A stretch of 7,324 nt of DNA from Chloroflexota bacterium (GTDB lineage Bacteria > Chloroflexota > Limnocylindria > Limnocylindrales > CSP1-4): positions 1 through 7,324 of the forward strand of contig JAJYJR010000289.1 in assembly GCA_021789355.1 (NCBI GenBank), read 5' to 3'. The notes beneath the pieces are model-generated. The model ran no database searches. It had not been told where the DNA came from and worked only from the letters and a program-made list of their open reading frames with translations. The stretch's first letter is position 1. Each line of letters begins with the position of its first letter. Both the position numbers and the translations under genes were made by a program. Below, piece after piece: positions 1 through 6,106 of this stretch.

Positions 1-1
1 C

Positions 2-733
2 GGCGCGCCGGTCAGCCTCATCTACAACGGCGTGGACCTGGAGCGCTACGCGCACCAGGAGCCCTGCTGCACGCTGCCCGACGAGTACGGGTTCGCGCCC
101 GGCACGCCGATCGTGGGCACGGTGGCCCGGCTCGAGCCGGAGAAGGGGCACCCCACGCTCCTCGAGGCGTGGCGCATCGTCGCCGATCGGGTGCCCGAGG
201 CACGCCTGCTGATCGTGGGTGAGGGGAGCCGCCGGGCGGAGCTGGAGGCGCTGGCCGAGTCGCTCGGGCTGCTCGGGGCATCGTGCGACGGCACCACCTG
301 CGTGGGCACGCGCCGCGCGCGTCCGGGAGCGAAGGTGGTCTTCACAGGGCGCCGCGAGGACGTGCCGGCGGTGGTCGCCGCGCTCGACGTGGCGGTCCTG
401 CCCTCCTACCGGGAGGCGCAGGGGATCACGATCCTGGAAGCGATGGCGCTGGGCCGGCCGGTGGTGGCGTCGAACGTGGGCGGGATCCCCGAGATGGTCG
501 AGGACGGCCGGACCGGGCTGCTGGTGCCGCCCCACGACCCGGTCGCGCTGGCGGAGGCGATCCTGCGGCTGCTGACCGACCATCCGTACGCCGACATCCT
601 CGCGCGCGCCGGCCACGATCTCGTCCACGAGCGCTTCTGCGTGGAGCGCATGGTCGGCTCGGTCGAGTCGATCTACGACGATGGCGCCGCGGCGATGGTG
701 GAGCGCCGGGCCTCGGCGCTGGCCAGCCGGTAG
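2..733 (+). CDS. Glycosyltransferase family 4 (GT-B fold), C-terminal part; 5' end outside window
   Basis: This is the C-terminal, nucleotide-sugar-binding half of a GT-B glycosyltransferase, 243 residues visible. The frame is open from the first bases, so a GTG at 32 is internal and not the start. Visible landmarks in order are IYNGVDLERY at the domain junction, VGTVARLEPEKGHPTLLEAW, LLIVGEGS, VFTGRREDVP, and REAQGITILEAMALG. The last holds the EX7E motif that contacts the donor sugar nucleotide. VVASNVGGIPEMVEDGRTG follows. Known members build polysaccharide, lipid-linked or other cell-surface glycans. Acceptor and sugar cannot be read from this part. An odd point is an insertion of about 15-20 residues with two Cys (around GASCDGTTCVGTRRARPG) between the helix ending LGL and the strand VVFTG, where relatives usually have a short turn. 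The family call is firm; the exact function is unknown. Confidence 0.93.
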   Translation, partial: GAPVSLIYNGVDLERYAHQEPCCTLPDEYGFAPGTPIVGTVARLEPEKGHPTLLEAWRIVADRVPEARLLIVGEGSRRAELEALAESLGLLGASCDGTTCVGTRRARPGAKVVFTGRREDVPAVVAALDVAVLPSYREAQGITILEAMALGRPVVASNVGGIPEMVEDGRTGLLVPPHDPVALAEAILRLLTDHPYADILARAGHDLVHERFCVERMVGSVESIYDDGAAAMVERRASALASR

Positions 734-739
734 CAGCCC

Positions 740-761
740 GCAGCGGGGCCGACCCCGTTGC
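740..761 (+). terminator. Terminator-like hairpin after the glycosyltransferase
   Basis: Bases 740-748 (GCAGCGGGG) pair with 753-761 (CCCCGTTGC) around the 4-base loop CCGA. This gives nine pairs, one of them G-T. It begins six bases after the TAG stop. No T-run follows, so it would be a GC-rich hairpin without the classical U tail, as is common in high-GC bacteria. The termination role is inferred. Confidence 0.5.
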
Positions 762-1330
762 GCGTCTAGGTGGCCGCGATCACCGGACCAGCGGTGTGCT
801 GGAGCACGTCGAACGGACACAGGACAGTACGACCCTGCACGCTTGGGCTGCTTGGCTCGAGGGACGAACGGCGGCATCCCGGCCGGCCGAAGAACCAGAG
901 CGGGGACCCCACACGCGTGTCGACTGTCGACCGTGGCGCGGCTCGAGGCGAGGCCAGCGAGCGCAGACCAGGCCCGGTTCAGCCGGACCGGCGTGTCACC
1001 GTGGTAAGGACAACTGGGGCCTGACAGGCTCGACCCCGCCCTCGTCGTGGGGACCATGCCCGCGTCATCTCAGCAGTCGGCGCCATTGCCGCTGTCGCAA
1101 GGTTCCACGAGGATACGGTGGCCAACATCCGGTCCCGCAGAGCACCCACCCGGGGCTCGGGGTCAGGCCGGCACAGCGACCCTCGGTCCGTCGGTCCGGC
1201 GACCGCCCAATCCCCGGGTTGGATGTGGTGCCAGCCCGCACCGGCGGCGCGCCACGGTAAGGTTTCCTGCAAGGATCGTGGTACAAGTTGGCTGGGCGCC
1301 CTAGGTACCATCGTCACAGCTCGTTGATGC
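762..1330. other. Long intergenic region without a convincing gene
   Basis: About 570 bases lie between the glycosyltransferase hairpin and the pilus operon. Open frames cross it on both strands, but their translations are Arg/Pro/Gly-rich, without recognisable motifs, and look like chance open frames in GC-rich DNA. Its composition is less regular than the flanking genes. A cluster of short palindromes sits at 902-931: GGGGACCCC, then ACACGCGTGT, then GTCGACTGTCGAC. Near the right end an inverted repeat TGGTAC (1279-1284) and GTACCA (1305-1310) lies about 30 bases before the tadE start, and TACCAT at 1306-1311 could serve as a -10 element. The promoter of the pilus operon should be in this right end, but I cannot place it firmly. 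The region could also contain a decayed gene or an untranslated RNA that I do not recognise. Confidence 0.5.
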
Positions 1331-1336
1331 GAAGGA
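1331..1336 (+). promoter_or_regulatory. Ribosome binding site of the first tadE
   Basis: GAAGGA ends three bases before the ATG at 1340. The spacing is short, but it is the only Shine-Dalgarno-like sequence nearby and it supports this start over other in-frame codons. Confidence 0.5.
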
Positions 1337-1339
1337 CCG

Positions 1340-1924
1340 ATGTCCAGGAAACCTCGTGCGCGGGGCGGCCAAGCGGTCACCGAGTTCGCGCTGATCCTTC
1401 CGGTCGCACTGCTGCTTCTGCTCGCCATTGGCGACTTCGCGCGCTTCTACACCGACACGATCGCCGTGGAGGCGGGCGCGCGCGAGGCGGCGGACTACGG
1501 CGCCTTCGACTCGTCGAACTGGACGGCCACGAACACCTCGATCACGGTGGGGCAGATGGAGCAGCGGGCCTGCACAGCGGCCGCGGCCCTTCCCGGTTAT
1601 ACCGAACCGGCAGGCACCCTGAACCACGCGACGTGCACCAACCCGGTCTTCACGTGCGTGCTGGAGGATCCCGCGAGCACCACCGATTGGACGCCGCAGG
1701 CCACCGCGGACTGCTTGTCACCGCGAGTCTGGTCGCCGGCGAGCAGCACGGATTGCTCGCTCACGTTGACCAGCCCGCCGTGCAATGTGCACGTGACCCT
1801 GACGTACGAGTTCAATACGTTCATCGGCGGTCTCTGCCTGCAGGGCACCCCGCTGTGCCTGCCGAGCAGCTTAACGATCCAACGGGACAGCCGCTATGCG
1901 ATCTCGGGTTTCCCCTCGTCATGA
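1340..1924 (+). CDS. tadE: TadE-family pseudopilin (first copy)
   Basis: A 194-residue TadE-like protein of the Flp/Tad pilus system, expected to be cut by a prepilin peptidase and inserted in the inner membrane as a minor pilin or assembly factor. After a basic leader (MSRKPRARGG) the sequence is G10-QAVTE15-F16, so Glu sits at +5 of the predicted mature protein, as in type IV pilins. A hydrophobic helix covers residues 16-36. The rest is a polar domain with eight Cys (78, 99, 106, 125, 139, 148, 166, 173), an even number that would allow disulfides outside the membrane. It is longer than the second TadE because of this Cys/Thr/Ser-rich region. The ATG is chosen because GAAGGA (1331-1336) lies just upstream and the basic leader starts there. 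It is the first gene of the operon and overlaps the next by ATGA. Family call firm; role in a pilus inferred. Confidence 0.88.
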   Translation: MSRKPRARGGQAVTEFALILPVALLLLLAIGDFARFYTDTIAVEAGAREAADYGAFDSSNWTATNTSITVGQMEQRACTAAAALPGYTEPAGTLNHATCTNPVFTCVLEDPASTTDWTPQATADCLSPRVWSPASSTDCSLTLTSPPCNVHVTLTYEFNTFIGGLCLQGTPLCLPSSLTIQRDSRYAISGFPSS

Positions 1925-2394
1925 CCCGACGTGATGGGCGCAGGGACGACCGCCGGCGACACGTCCGCGGGCAGGCGCTCGCCGAGTTCGCCCTGGTGAT
2001 GCCCCTCTTCTTCCTGCTCGTCTTCGGGATCATCGAGTTCGGGCGCTTCATCTACACCTACGAGATCGTCAACAACGCGACCCGCGAGGGGGCCCGCTAC
2101 GCGATCGTGCACGGCAGCGCCTCGGAGTGCCCGAGCGGGCAAATGCCCGGCATAGGTGTGACCAACCCGTGTGACCCGACCGGCGCCAAGATCCAGGCCG
2201 TGGTGCGGCAGTACGCGATCGGAATCCCCCCGACGGGGCTGACCGTCAACCTGCCGCTCTGGACGCCCCACAACAACGCCCGGGGCTCGACGGTGACGGT
2301 GTCCGCGGACTACACCTTCCACACGCTGATCCCGATCGTGCCCCTGCCCCCCATCGTCATTCAGGCGGAGTCGACCCTTGTCGTCAACCACTGA
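1921..2394 (+). CDS. tadE: TadE-family pseudopilin (second copy)
   Basis: A 157-residue TadE-like protein. A basic leader (MTRRDGRRDDRRRHVRG) precedes G17-QALAE22-F23, again the prepilin-peptidase pattern with Glu at +5. A hydrophobic helix covers residues 23-43. GRFIYTYEIVNNATREGARY is the well-conserved post-helix segment of TadE, and a beta-rich C-terminal domain follows. The start is the ATG at 1921, whose ATGA overlaps the TGA stop of the upstream gene. There is no clear Shine-Dalgarno sequence, so translation is probably coupled to the first tadE. The same frame stays open upstream to 1288, but that part is antisense-like shadow of the first gene. The protein is a better match to canonical TadE than the first copy, and has only two Cys (70 and 84). 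Both copies probably work in one Tad-type pilus or pseudopilus. Confidence 0.9.
   Translation: MTRRDGRRDDRRRHVRGQALAEFALVMPLFFLLVFGIIEFGRFIYTYEIVNNATREGARYAIVHGSASECPSGQMPGIGVTNPCDPTGAKIQAVVRQYAIGIPPTGLTVNLPLWTPHNNARGSTVTVSADYTFHTLIPIVPLPPIVIQAESTLVVNH
2365..2370 (+). promoter_or_regulatory. Ribosome binding site that fixes the TTG start of the TadG-like gene
   Basis: GCGGAG lies seven bases before TTG 2378 and inside the coding end of the second tadE. No ATG or GTG lies between this site and the membrane helix, so TTG is the best start. Confidence 0.5.
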
Positions 2395-3916
2395 CCGCTC
2401 CGGCGAGCGGGGCCAGACCGTCGTGCTCTTCGCCCTCGGCATCGTGGCCCTCCTCGCCTTCGGCGCGCTCGCCTTCGACGCCGGGCAGGCGCTCGTCGAT
2501 CGGCGGGCCCAGCAGGACACCGCCGACGCCGCCGCTCTGGCCGGGGCCCGCTACCTCACGGAGACCGCCTGTCAGGGCAGCACGATCGCGGCAGCCCTGA
2601 CGAACTGCGCCGACGCGGTGAACCAGGCGCTGTCGGTCGCCTTGGCCAACGGCTACGGGACGGGCGTAAACGGCGGCACCGACGGGGCTGGCCGCACGGT
2701 CACGGTGAAGGTTCCGCCGGGCCCCGAGTCGTCGTTTGCCAGTCTCATGGGGTACATCGAAGTCCAGATCTCCACGCGCCAGGGCACCACCTTCGCGAAT
2801 GTGCTCGGCATCGCCAACCTGCCCGTCGGCGCGATGGCGGTGGCGGCCAACCAGAGCGGCATCAGCGCGCCGTACTCGTTCCTGGCCCTTAATCCCACCG
2901 CCTGCCCGTCGGCCCTGTTCAGCGGGCAGGGCACACTCGAAGTCGCGGGCAACGTCCAGGTCGATTCGTCCTGCCCATCCGATGCCATGCAGGTGACCGG
3001 TCAGGCATCGGTCACCGTTACCGATCCCAACGGCGCCTGCGACGTGACGGGCGGCGTGCAGCAGGGCGGCGGCGGGACGCTCGACTGCACAGTCGTGTCG
3101 CCGGCCGACGCGCTGCCCGATCCGCTCGCCCAGCTGGCTGCGCCACCTGTGCCAGCCACACCATCGCCACCTGTCGAGATTTCGGGCACCAACAGTGTGC
3201 CGTCGGGCTGCCCGGGCGGCTCGGGGGCCGCGACCGCGGCGAACCCGGCGACGTGCCAGTTCACGAGCAGCTACGCCACCACCACGTGGCGCCTGTTCCC
3301 GGGGTACTACCCGGGCGGGATCAAGGTCCAGGGCGGCACGATCTACCTGCAGCCCGGGATCTACTACCTGGGCGGCGGTGGCTTCACCGCCAACGGGACC
3401 AGCGCCACCGTCTGCTCCGTGGCCACAGGCGGCACGGTCTGCGACCCGAACCCCGATCCTGGCGGCGACGGCGTCCTGCTCTACAACACGCAGGACGCCA
3501 CCTTCGCCACCCGGTGCGCGGCCAACACGGCACCTGACTCATCGGTCGACTGTCTGCAGCCGATCTCGTTCACCGGGTCGAGCACGATCGTCACGCTCGA
3601 TCCCCTGGAGCAGGGCACCCTGTGGGACGGGCTGGTGATCTTCCAGGACCGCACGCTGTCCATGTCGCCCACCACGACGCCGCTTGCCAGCCGGACACCC
3701 GATCTCGTGATCAACGGCAACGGGGCGAACATGAGCGTCGACGGCACCATATACGAGCCGGCCGGGTACATCCAGATCAACGGCAACACCGGGACGAGCC
3801 AGAACTCGCAGGTCATCGCCGACGAGTTCAAGATCACCGGGAACAGCGGCACGATGACCGTGAACTACGATGGCGGCCAGTTCTTCCACCTGTCCGGGGT
3901 GGGGCTCGTCCAGTAG
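2378..3916 (+). CDS. TadG-like pilus-assembly protein with long Gly-rich, beta-rich extension
   Basis: A 512-residue protein. The N-terminus has RGQTVVLFALGIVALLAFGA (11-30) followed by LAFDAGQALVDRRAQQDTAD, which is the TadE/TadG-like N-terminal domain (Flp pilus-assembly type) with its membrane helix at about 15-33. Unlike the two upstream TadE proteins it lacks Glu at +5 after the Gly-Gln (Leu17 instead), so it may stay uncleaved as TadG-type proteins do. A Pro-rich linker lies at about 245-268. Residues about 300-345 and 440-512 are rich in Gly, Asn and alternating hydrophobics (for example GGTIYLQPGIYYLGGGGF), suggesting a parallel beta-helix or stacked-strand surface domain. The TTG start at 2378 is preceded by GCGGAG (2365-2370) and lies inside the end of the second tadE, a 17-base overlap consistent with translational coupling. 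No von Willebrand A (MIDAS) motif of classical TadG is visible. Family call good; extension function unknown. Confidence 0.85.
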   Translation: MSSTTDRSGERGQTVVLFALGIVALLAFGALAFDAGQALVDRRAQQDTADAAALAGARYLTETACQGSTIAAALTNCADAVNQALSVALANGYGTGVNGGTDGAGRTVTVKVPPGPESSFASLMGYIEVQISTRQGTTFANVLGIANLPVGAMAVAANQSGISAPYSFLALNPTACPSALFSGQGTLEVAGNVQVDSSCPSDAMQVTGQASVTVTDPNGACDVTGGVQQGGGGTLDCTVVSPADALPDPLAQLAAPPVPATPSPPVEISGTNSVPSGCPGGSGAATAANPATCQFTSSYATTTWRLFPGYYPGGIKVQGGTIYLQPGIYYLGGGGFTANGTSATVCSVATGGTVCDPNPDPGGDGVLLYNTQDATFATRCAANTAPDSSVDCLQPISFTGSSTIVTLDPLEQGTLWDGLVIFQDRTLSMSPTTTPLASRTPDLVINGNGANMSVDGTIYEPAGYIQINGNTGTSQNSQVIADEFKITGNSGTMTVNYDGGQFFHLSGVGLVQ

Positions 3917-4114
3917 TCACGAGGCGCGAACCGCTGCAAGGGCGGGTCAGGCGGGTGACAGGCGCGGAGTCGGCCCTTTCGCCGAGGCGAGTTCGGTGTG
4001 GCCGCCTGGCCGGATGTCGGCACGATCCGCCTCGCCCACGAGTCATTGCCCCGTCGCGTTCGACTAGGGACGGGAGCGCTGCACGCCGAGCGAGCGCACC
4101 GCGCAGCGCGTCGC
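3917..4114. other. Convergent intergenic gap between pilus operon and nuclease operon
   Basis: The gap of 198 bases lies between two convergent stop codons. A small hairpin is possible at 3970-3985 (TCGGC, loop CCTTTC, GCCGA), and a longer-looped inverted repeat GCGCTGC (4076-4082) with GCAGCGC (4103-4109) lies next to the HNH stop. Either could act as a weak terminator; neither has a T-run. No tRNA, integrase or direct-repeat att core is visible. The change from chromosomal to phage-like genes happens across this gap. Confidence 0.4.
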
Positions 4115-4762
4115 TCACGATCCGGCGGGGACCACCGCCCGGGTGGACTTGCCCAGGTTGCATTCCTCGCACGCGGTGAGCAGGTTGTCTTCGTTGGTGG
4201 CTCCGCCGGAGGCGACCGGTACGACATGGTCGACGTGCAGCACGACGCCCTCCGCGCGGCTCGTTCGGCCGCAGTAGCGGCAACGGAACCCGTCGCGCTG
4301 CAGGACACCGAAGCGCAGCTGCGCGGGGATCGGATCACGGGCTCGCCGGACCGGCGTGCCGGATGGCCCAGATGGCGCGGGCGGGGCGCCCCTTCCCTGG
4401 ACCCGTCTCAGCGCCGAACGGGCGGGCCCTACCGGGACGGCGGACGCCCCGCCCCGTCGCTCCACAGGCCGTTGCGTCGTCGCGGCCGACCGCGGCCGCC
4501 GTCGTTCCCAGGCCGGACCCATGCCACGATCGGCCCGCGCCGTCGACCGCCCCGGGATGCCGCGCCTCGGGTCTCCGATCACCTTCGCCCGCGGCGCTGC
4601 GCGCCGCCGGCGGTGGCGCACGACCAGCAGTCCCCCGACCACGAGTCCAAGCAGTCCCGCCTCACCATCCGGCCAGTGATCGACCGCTGCCAGGGTCTGG
4701 ATGGACCGCAGAAGCAGCGCCAGGGCAAGGAACCACCCGAGACACCGCAGGCAGCCCCTCAT
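4115..4762 (-). CDS. HNH endonuclease with N-terminal two-helix membrane anchor
   Basis: A 215-residue protein. The C-terminal HNH (beta-beta-alpha metal) domain spans about 148-208: LRFGVLQRDGFRCRYCGRTS, then HVDHVVPVASGGATNEDNLL, then TACEECNLGKS. C161, C164, C198 and C201 would bind structural zinc. D178-H179, N193 and N202 fit the HNH catalytic positions. The N-terminus has two hydrophobic segments, about 11-27 and 35-48, separated by an acidic turn (DHWPDGEA) and followed by RHRRRR. By the positive-inside rule this is a hairpin with both ends, and so the nuclease, in the cytoplasm. About 90 residues of basic, Pro/Arg/Ala-rich linker join the two parts. The ATG at 4762 is 16 bases after the upstream HNH gene, supporting an operon. 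A later Met81 would remove the helices and is an alternative start, but has no clear ribosome site. Small HNH proteins are common in phages, where some assist packaging or home as mobile genes; a membrane anchor is unusual. Nuclease fold firm; anchor moderately sure. Confidence 0.85.
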   Translation of the reverse strand: MRGCLRCLGWFLALALLLRSIQTLAAVDHWPDGEAGLLGLVVGGLLVVRHRRRRAAPRAKVIGDPRRGIPGRSTARADRGMGPAWERRRPRSAATTQRPVERRGGASAVPVGPARSALRRVQGRGAPPAPSGPSGTPVRRARDPIPAQLRFGVLQRDGFRCRYCGRTSRAEGVVLHVDHVVPVASGGATNEDNLLTACEECNLGKSTRAVVPAGS

Positions 4763-4778
4763 GGCAGGCCGGGGCCGC

Positions 4779-5123
4779 TCACTCGGCCTCCCGCTCGGCC
4801 CGCTCGATCCAGGCCAGGAGGACCGGCCGCCAGCGGCGCCCATGGAGGGTCTTCTCGAGGTGCGCCGCCGGGCAGAGCACGACGAGGTTGTCGGCCGTGC
4901 TCCGGCTGCGTCGGCCGAGCGCGCCGGAGGCCCGCACGTGGTCCAGCTCGAGCCGGCCGAAGCAGTCGTGCGGGATCGCCAAGCGCCCGAAGACGCAGCC
5001 TCCGTCGCGCGCGCGCACGTGGTCGCGCACGCTCGGCGGGATCGGATCCGGAGGGAGGGCGCCTCGCCGGTCCGGAGGGAGGGCGCCTCGCCGGCGTCGA
5101 GGCGACCGATAGCGGCGCAGCAC
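4779..5123 (-). CDS. Small HNH endonuclease-like protein
   Basis: A 114-residue protein. The HNH-like core is VRDHVRARDGGCVFGR (32-47), LELDHVRASG (58-67) with D61-H62, DNLVVLCPAAHLEKT (78-92) with N79, C84 and H88, then WRPVLLAWIE (98-107). C43 and C54 could be the other metal ligands, so the site would be mixed Cys/His and not the regular C4 of the neighbouring gene. Residues 13-28 are two copies of RRGALPPD from a perfect DNA duplication. The GTG at 5123 lies 16 bases after the stop of the upstream nuclease gene, and no strong Shine-Dalgarno sequence is seen, so coupling is likely. The repeat lies before the fold and may be a flexible tether. It is similar to small HNH proteins of actinophages by pattern. 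Activity is not certain because the zinc-binding pattern is irregular. Confidence 0.75.
   Translation of the reverse strand: MLRRYRSPRRRRGALPPDRRGALPPDPIPPSVRDHVRARDGGCVFGRLAIPHDCFGRLELDHVRASGALGRRSRSTADNLVVLCPAAHLEKTLHGRRWRPVLLAWIERAEREAE
5047..5094. repeat. Perfect 24-base tandem duplication inside the small HNH gene
   Basis: Bases 5047-5070 and 5071-5094 are identical. The unit is 24 bases, so the reading frame is kept and eight residues (RRGALPPD on the minus strand) are repeated. Perfect identity suggests a recent slippage event. Confidence 0.95.
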
Positions 5124-5139
5124 GGCCCGGGACGGCCGT

Positions 5140-6060
5140 TCAGGCAGCCGCGATCGTCGGGCCCGGGGCGAGGGGCGCCCCGATCACCGACTTGGCGGGC
5201 CCCTGATCCCAGGCGAACAGGCGACGCGCGTCCAGGAAGGCCGCGACCGCGGCACGGTCGACCACGACCGGATGGAGCCGGGCGCCCTCGGGCCGCACGT
5301 GCAGGATCCCGAACCGGGTCGCGGGCGGCACGGGATACTGGCGGGGATCGCCGGGCCGGCCGATGAACTGCGCCCGGGCGAGGCCCGCCAGCTGCAGCGC
5401 GCTCTCCGGATACACGCCCGCGCCGGTCTTGTAATCGAGGAGCCAGACCTCGCCGTCGATCTCGACGAAGGCGTCCGCGGTGCCGCCGTACTCGTAACGC
5501 TCCGAGCACACCATCGCCTCGACCGCCAGAAACCGCGGGCGGAAGGGCTCGAGGAAGTCGCGCCGGTAGGCCTCGAGGTAGGGGCGCACCGCCGCGTCGA
5601 CGGCCACCGGATCGCCGCGGCCCAGCCCCTCGGCCACCGCATGGACCCGCGAGCCCAGGTCGGCCGCCTCGTCGCGCCGGTAGTCGGGGATCCGCTTCAG
5701 CCAGTCGATCGCCGCCTGCGGACCGCCCGACGCCACCATGCGCGCGAGGACGTCGACGTTGCGCACCGCGCAGGCGGCCGTCTCCCGCTTCGCCCAGCCC
5801 ACCAGCCCCGGCTTGTCCTTGATGGCGAGGATGGTCGTGACCGACGGGAACCACGGCCCGCCGTTCCAGCGGTAGCGGTGGTGGGCGTCCCGGACGAGGC
5901 CGACGCCGTCAAGGGGCGCGGCCGTGGTGGACCGTGAGGCCTCCGTGCTGCTGACGCTGTCGCTGACAACTGCACGGTGCAAGGCGAGTTCGCTTGGTCC
6001 AGTACCTGCGTGTGGTGTGTCGCTGCGGTCCAGCTGTGCCGCACCGATCCTCGTGGTCAT
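5140..6060 (-). CDS. PD-(D/E)XK nuclease, RecB/Cas4-like, phage type
   Basis: A 306-residue protein with the motif order of RecB-like PD-(D/E)XK nucleases. SVTTIL is at 73-78. LGSRVHAVAEG (135-145) contains H140 and E144 of motif I. E181 lies on a strand before the core. YGGTADAF (191-198) contains D196. LLDYKTG (207-213) contains D209 and K211, the D-x-K catalytic pair. ALQLAGLA (221-228) contains Q223 of the trailing QxxxY-like helix. All key residues are present, so it should be active on DNA. No Cys cluster for an iron-sulfur site is seen, which argues against a true Cas4. Such proteins in phages act as recombination or replication exonucleases. The first ~50 residues are low in conserved features, and their third positions are much less GC-rich than the rest (about 59% over the first 32 codons). 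The ATG at 6060 touches the operator palindrome, so the mRNA may be leaderless or the start may be the TTG at codon 27. It is the first gene of the nuclease operon. Confidence 0.88.
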   Translation of the reverse strand: MTTRIGAAQLDRSDTPHAGTGPSELALHRAVVSDSVSSTEASRSTTAAPLDGVGLVRDAHHRYRWNGGPWFPSVTTILAIKDKPGLVGWAKRETAACAVRNVDVLARMVASGGPQAAIDWLKRIPDYRRDEAADLGSRVHAVAEGLGRGDPVAVDAAVRPYLEAYRRDFLEPFRPRFLAVEAMVCSERYEYGGTADAFVEIDGEVWLLDYKTGAGVYPESALQLAGLARAQFIGRPGDPRQYPVPPATRFGILHVRPEGARLHPVVVDRAAVAAFLDARRLFAWDQGPAKSVIGAPLAPGPTIAAA

Positions 6061-6083
6061 GATACGTCAGAGTCTGACATATC
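6061..6083. promoter_or_regulatory. Operator 1: 23-base palindrome in the divergent promoter region
   Basis: The order is GATA, C, GTCAGA, central G, TCTGAC, A, TATC. Ten of eleven arm pairs match; only C6065/A6079 fail. It directly abuts the nuclease ATG and overlaps the likely -10 and transcription start of that operon, so a bound protein would block it. The neighbouring XRE regulator is the obvious ligand (inference). Confidence 0.75.
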
Positions 6084-6099
6084 GGCCCACGTGTGTCAA
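6071..6099 (-). promoter_or_regulatory. Candidate promoter of the nuclease operon
   Basis: Reading the minus strand, a perfect TTGACA (6099-6094) is followed after 17 bases by CAGACT (6076-6071), which keeps the A at position 2 and T at position 6 of a -10 box. Transcription would start about 4-6 bases before the nuclease ATG, giving a nearly leaderless mRNA. Operator 1 covers the -10 box and start site. Confidence 0.4.
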
Positions 6100-6106
6100 C
6101 CGAGAT

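Noticed and set aside
283..1260. Long + strand open frame running from inside the glycosyltransferase into the intergenic region
   Set aside because: It overlaps the well-supported glycosyltransferase in another frame, and its translation is Arg/Gly/Pro-rich with no motif.
4051..4080. tRNA-like T-loop (GTTCGAC) as a possible integration site
   Set aside because: The flanking bases do not pair as a T-arm, and no other tRNA arms are present.
4076..4109. GCGCTGC/GCAGCGC inverted repeat as a firm terminator of the nuclease operon
   Set aside because: The loop is 20 bases long and there is no T-run; listed only as a possibility within the intergenic gap.
5047..5094. CRISPR-like repeat
   Set aside because: There are only two adjacent units with no spacer, lying in frame inside a coding gene.
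3998..5206. 402-residue + strand open frame opposite the nuclease operon
   Set aside because: It is antisense to two genes with clear HNH motifs, and its own translation is low-complexity Arg/Pro/Gly.
4763..5854. Upstream extension of the membrane HNH frame to a 579-residue protein
   Set aside because: The extension is the shadow of the PD-(D/E)XK and small HNH genes. The ATG at 4762 gives a sensible membrane start.
5140..6060. Cas4 of a CRISPR adaptation module
   Set aside because: There is no Cys cluster for an iron-sulfur site, and no cas genes or CRISPR array nearby; a phage RecB-like nuclease fits better.
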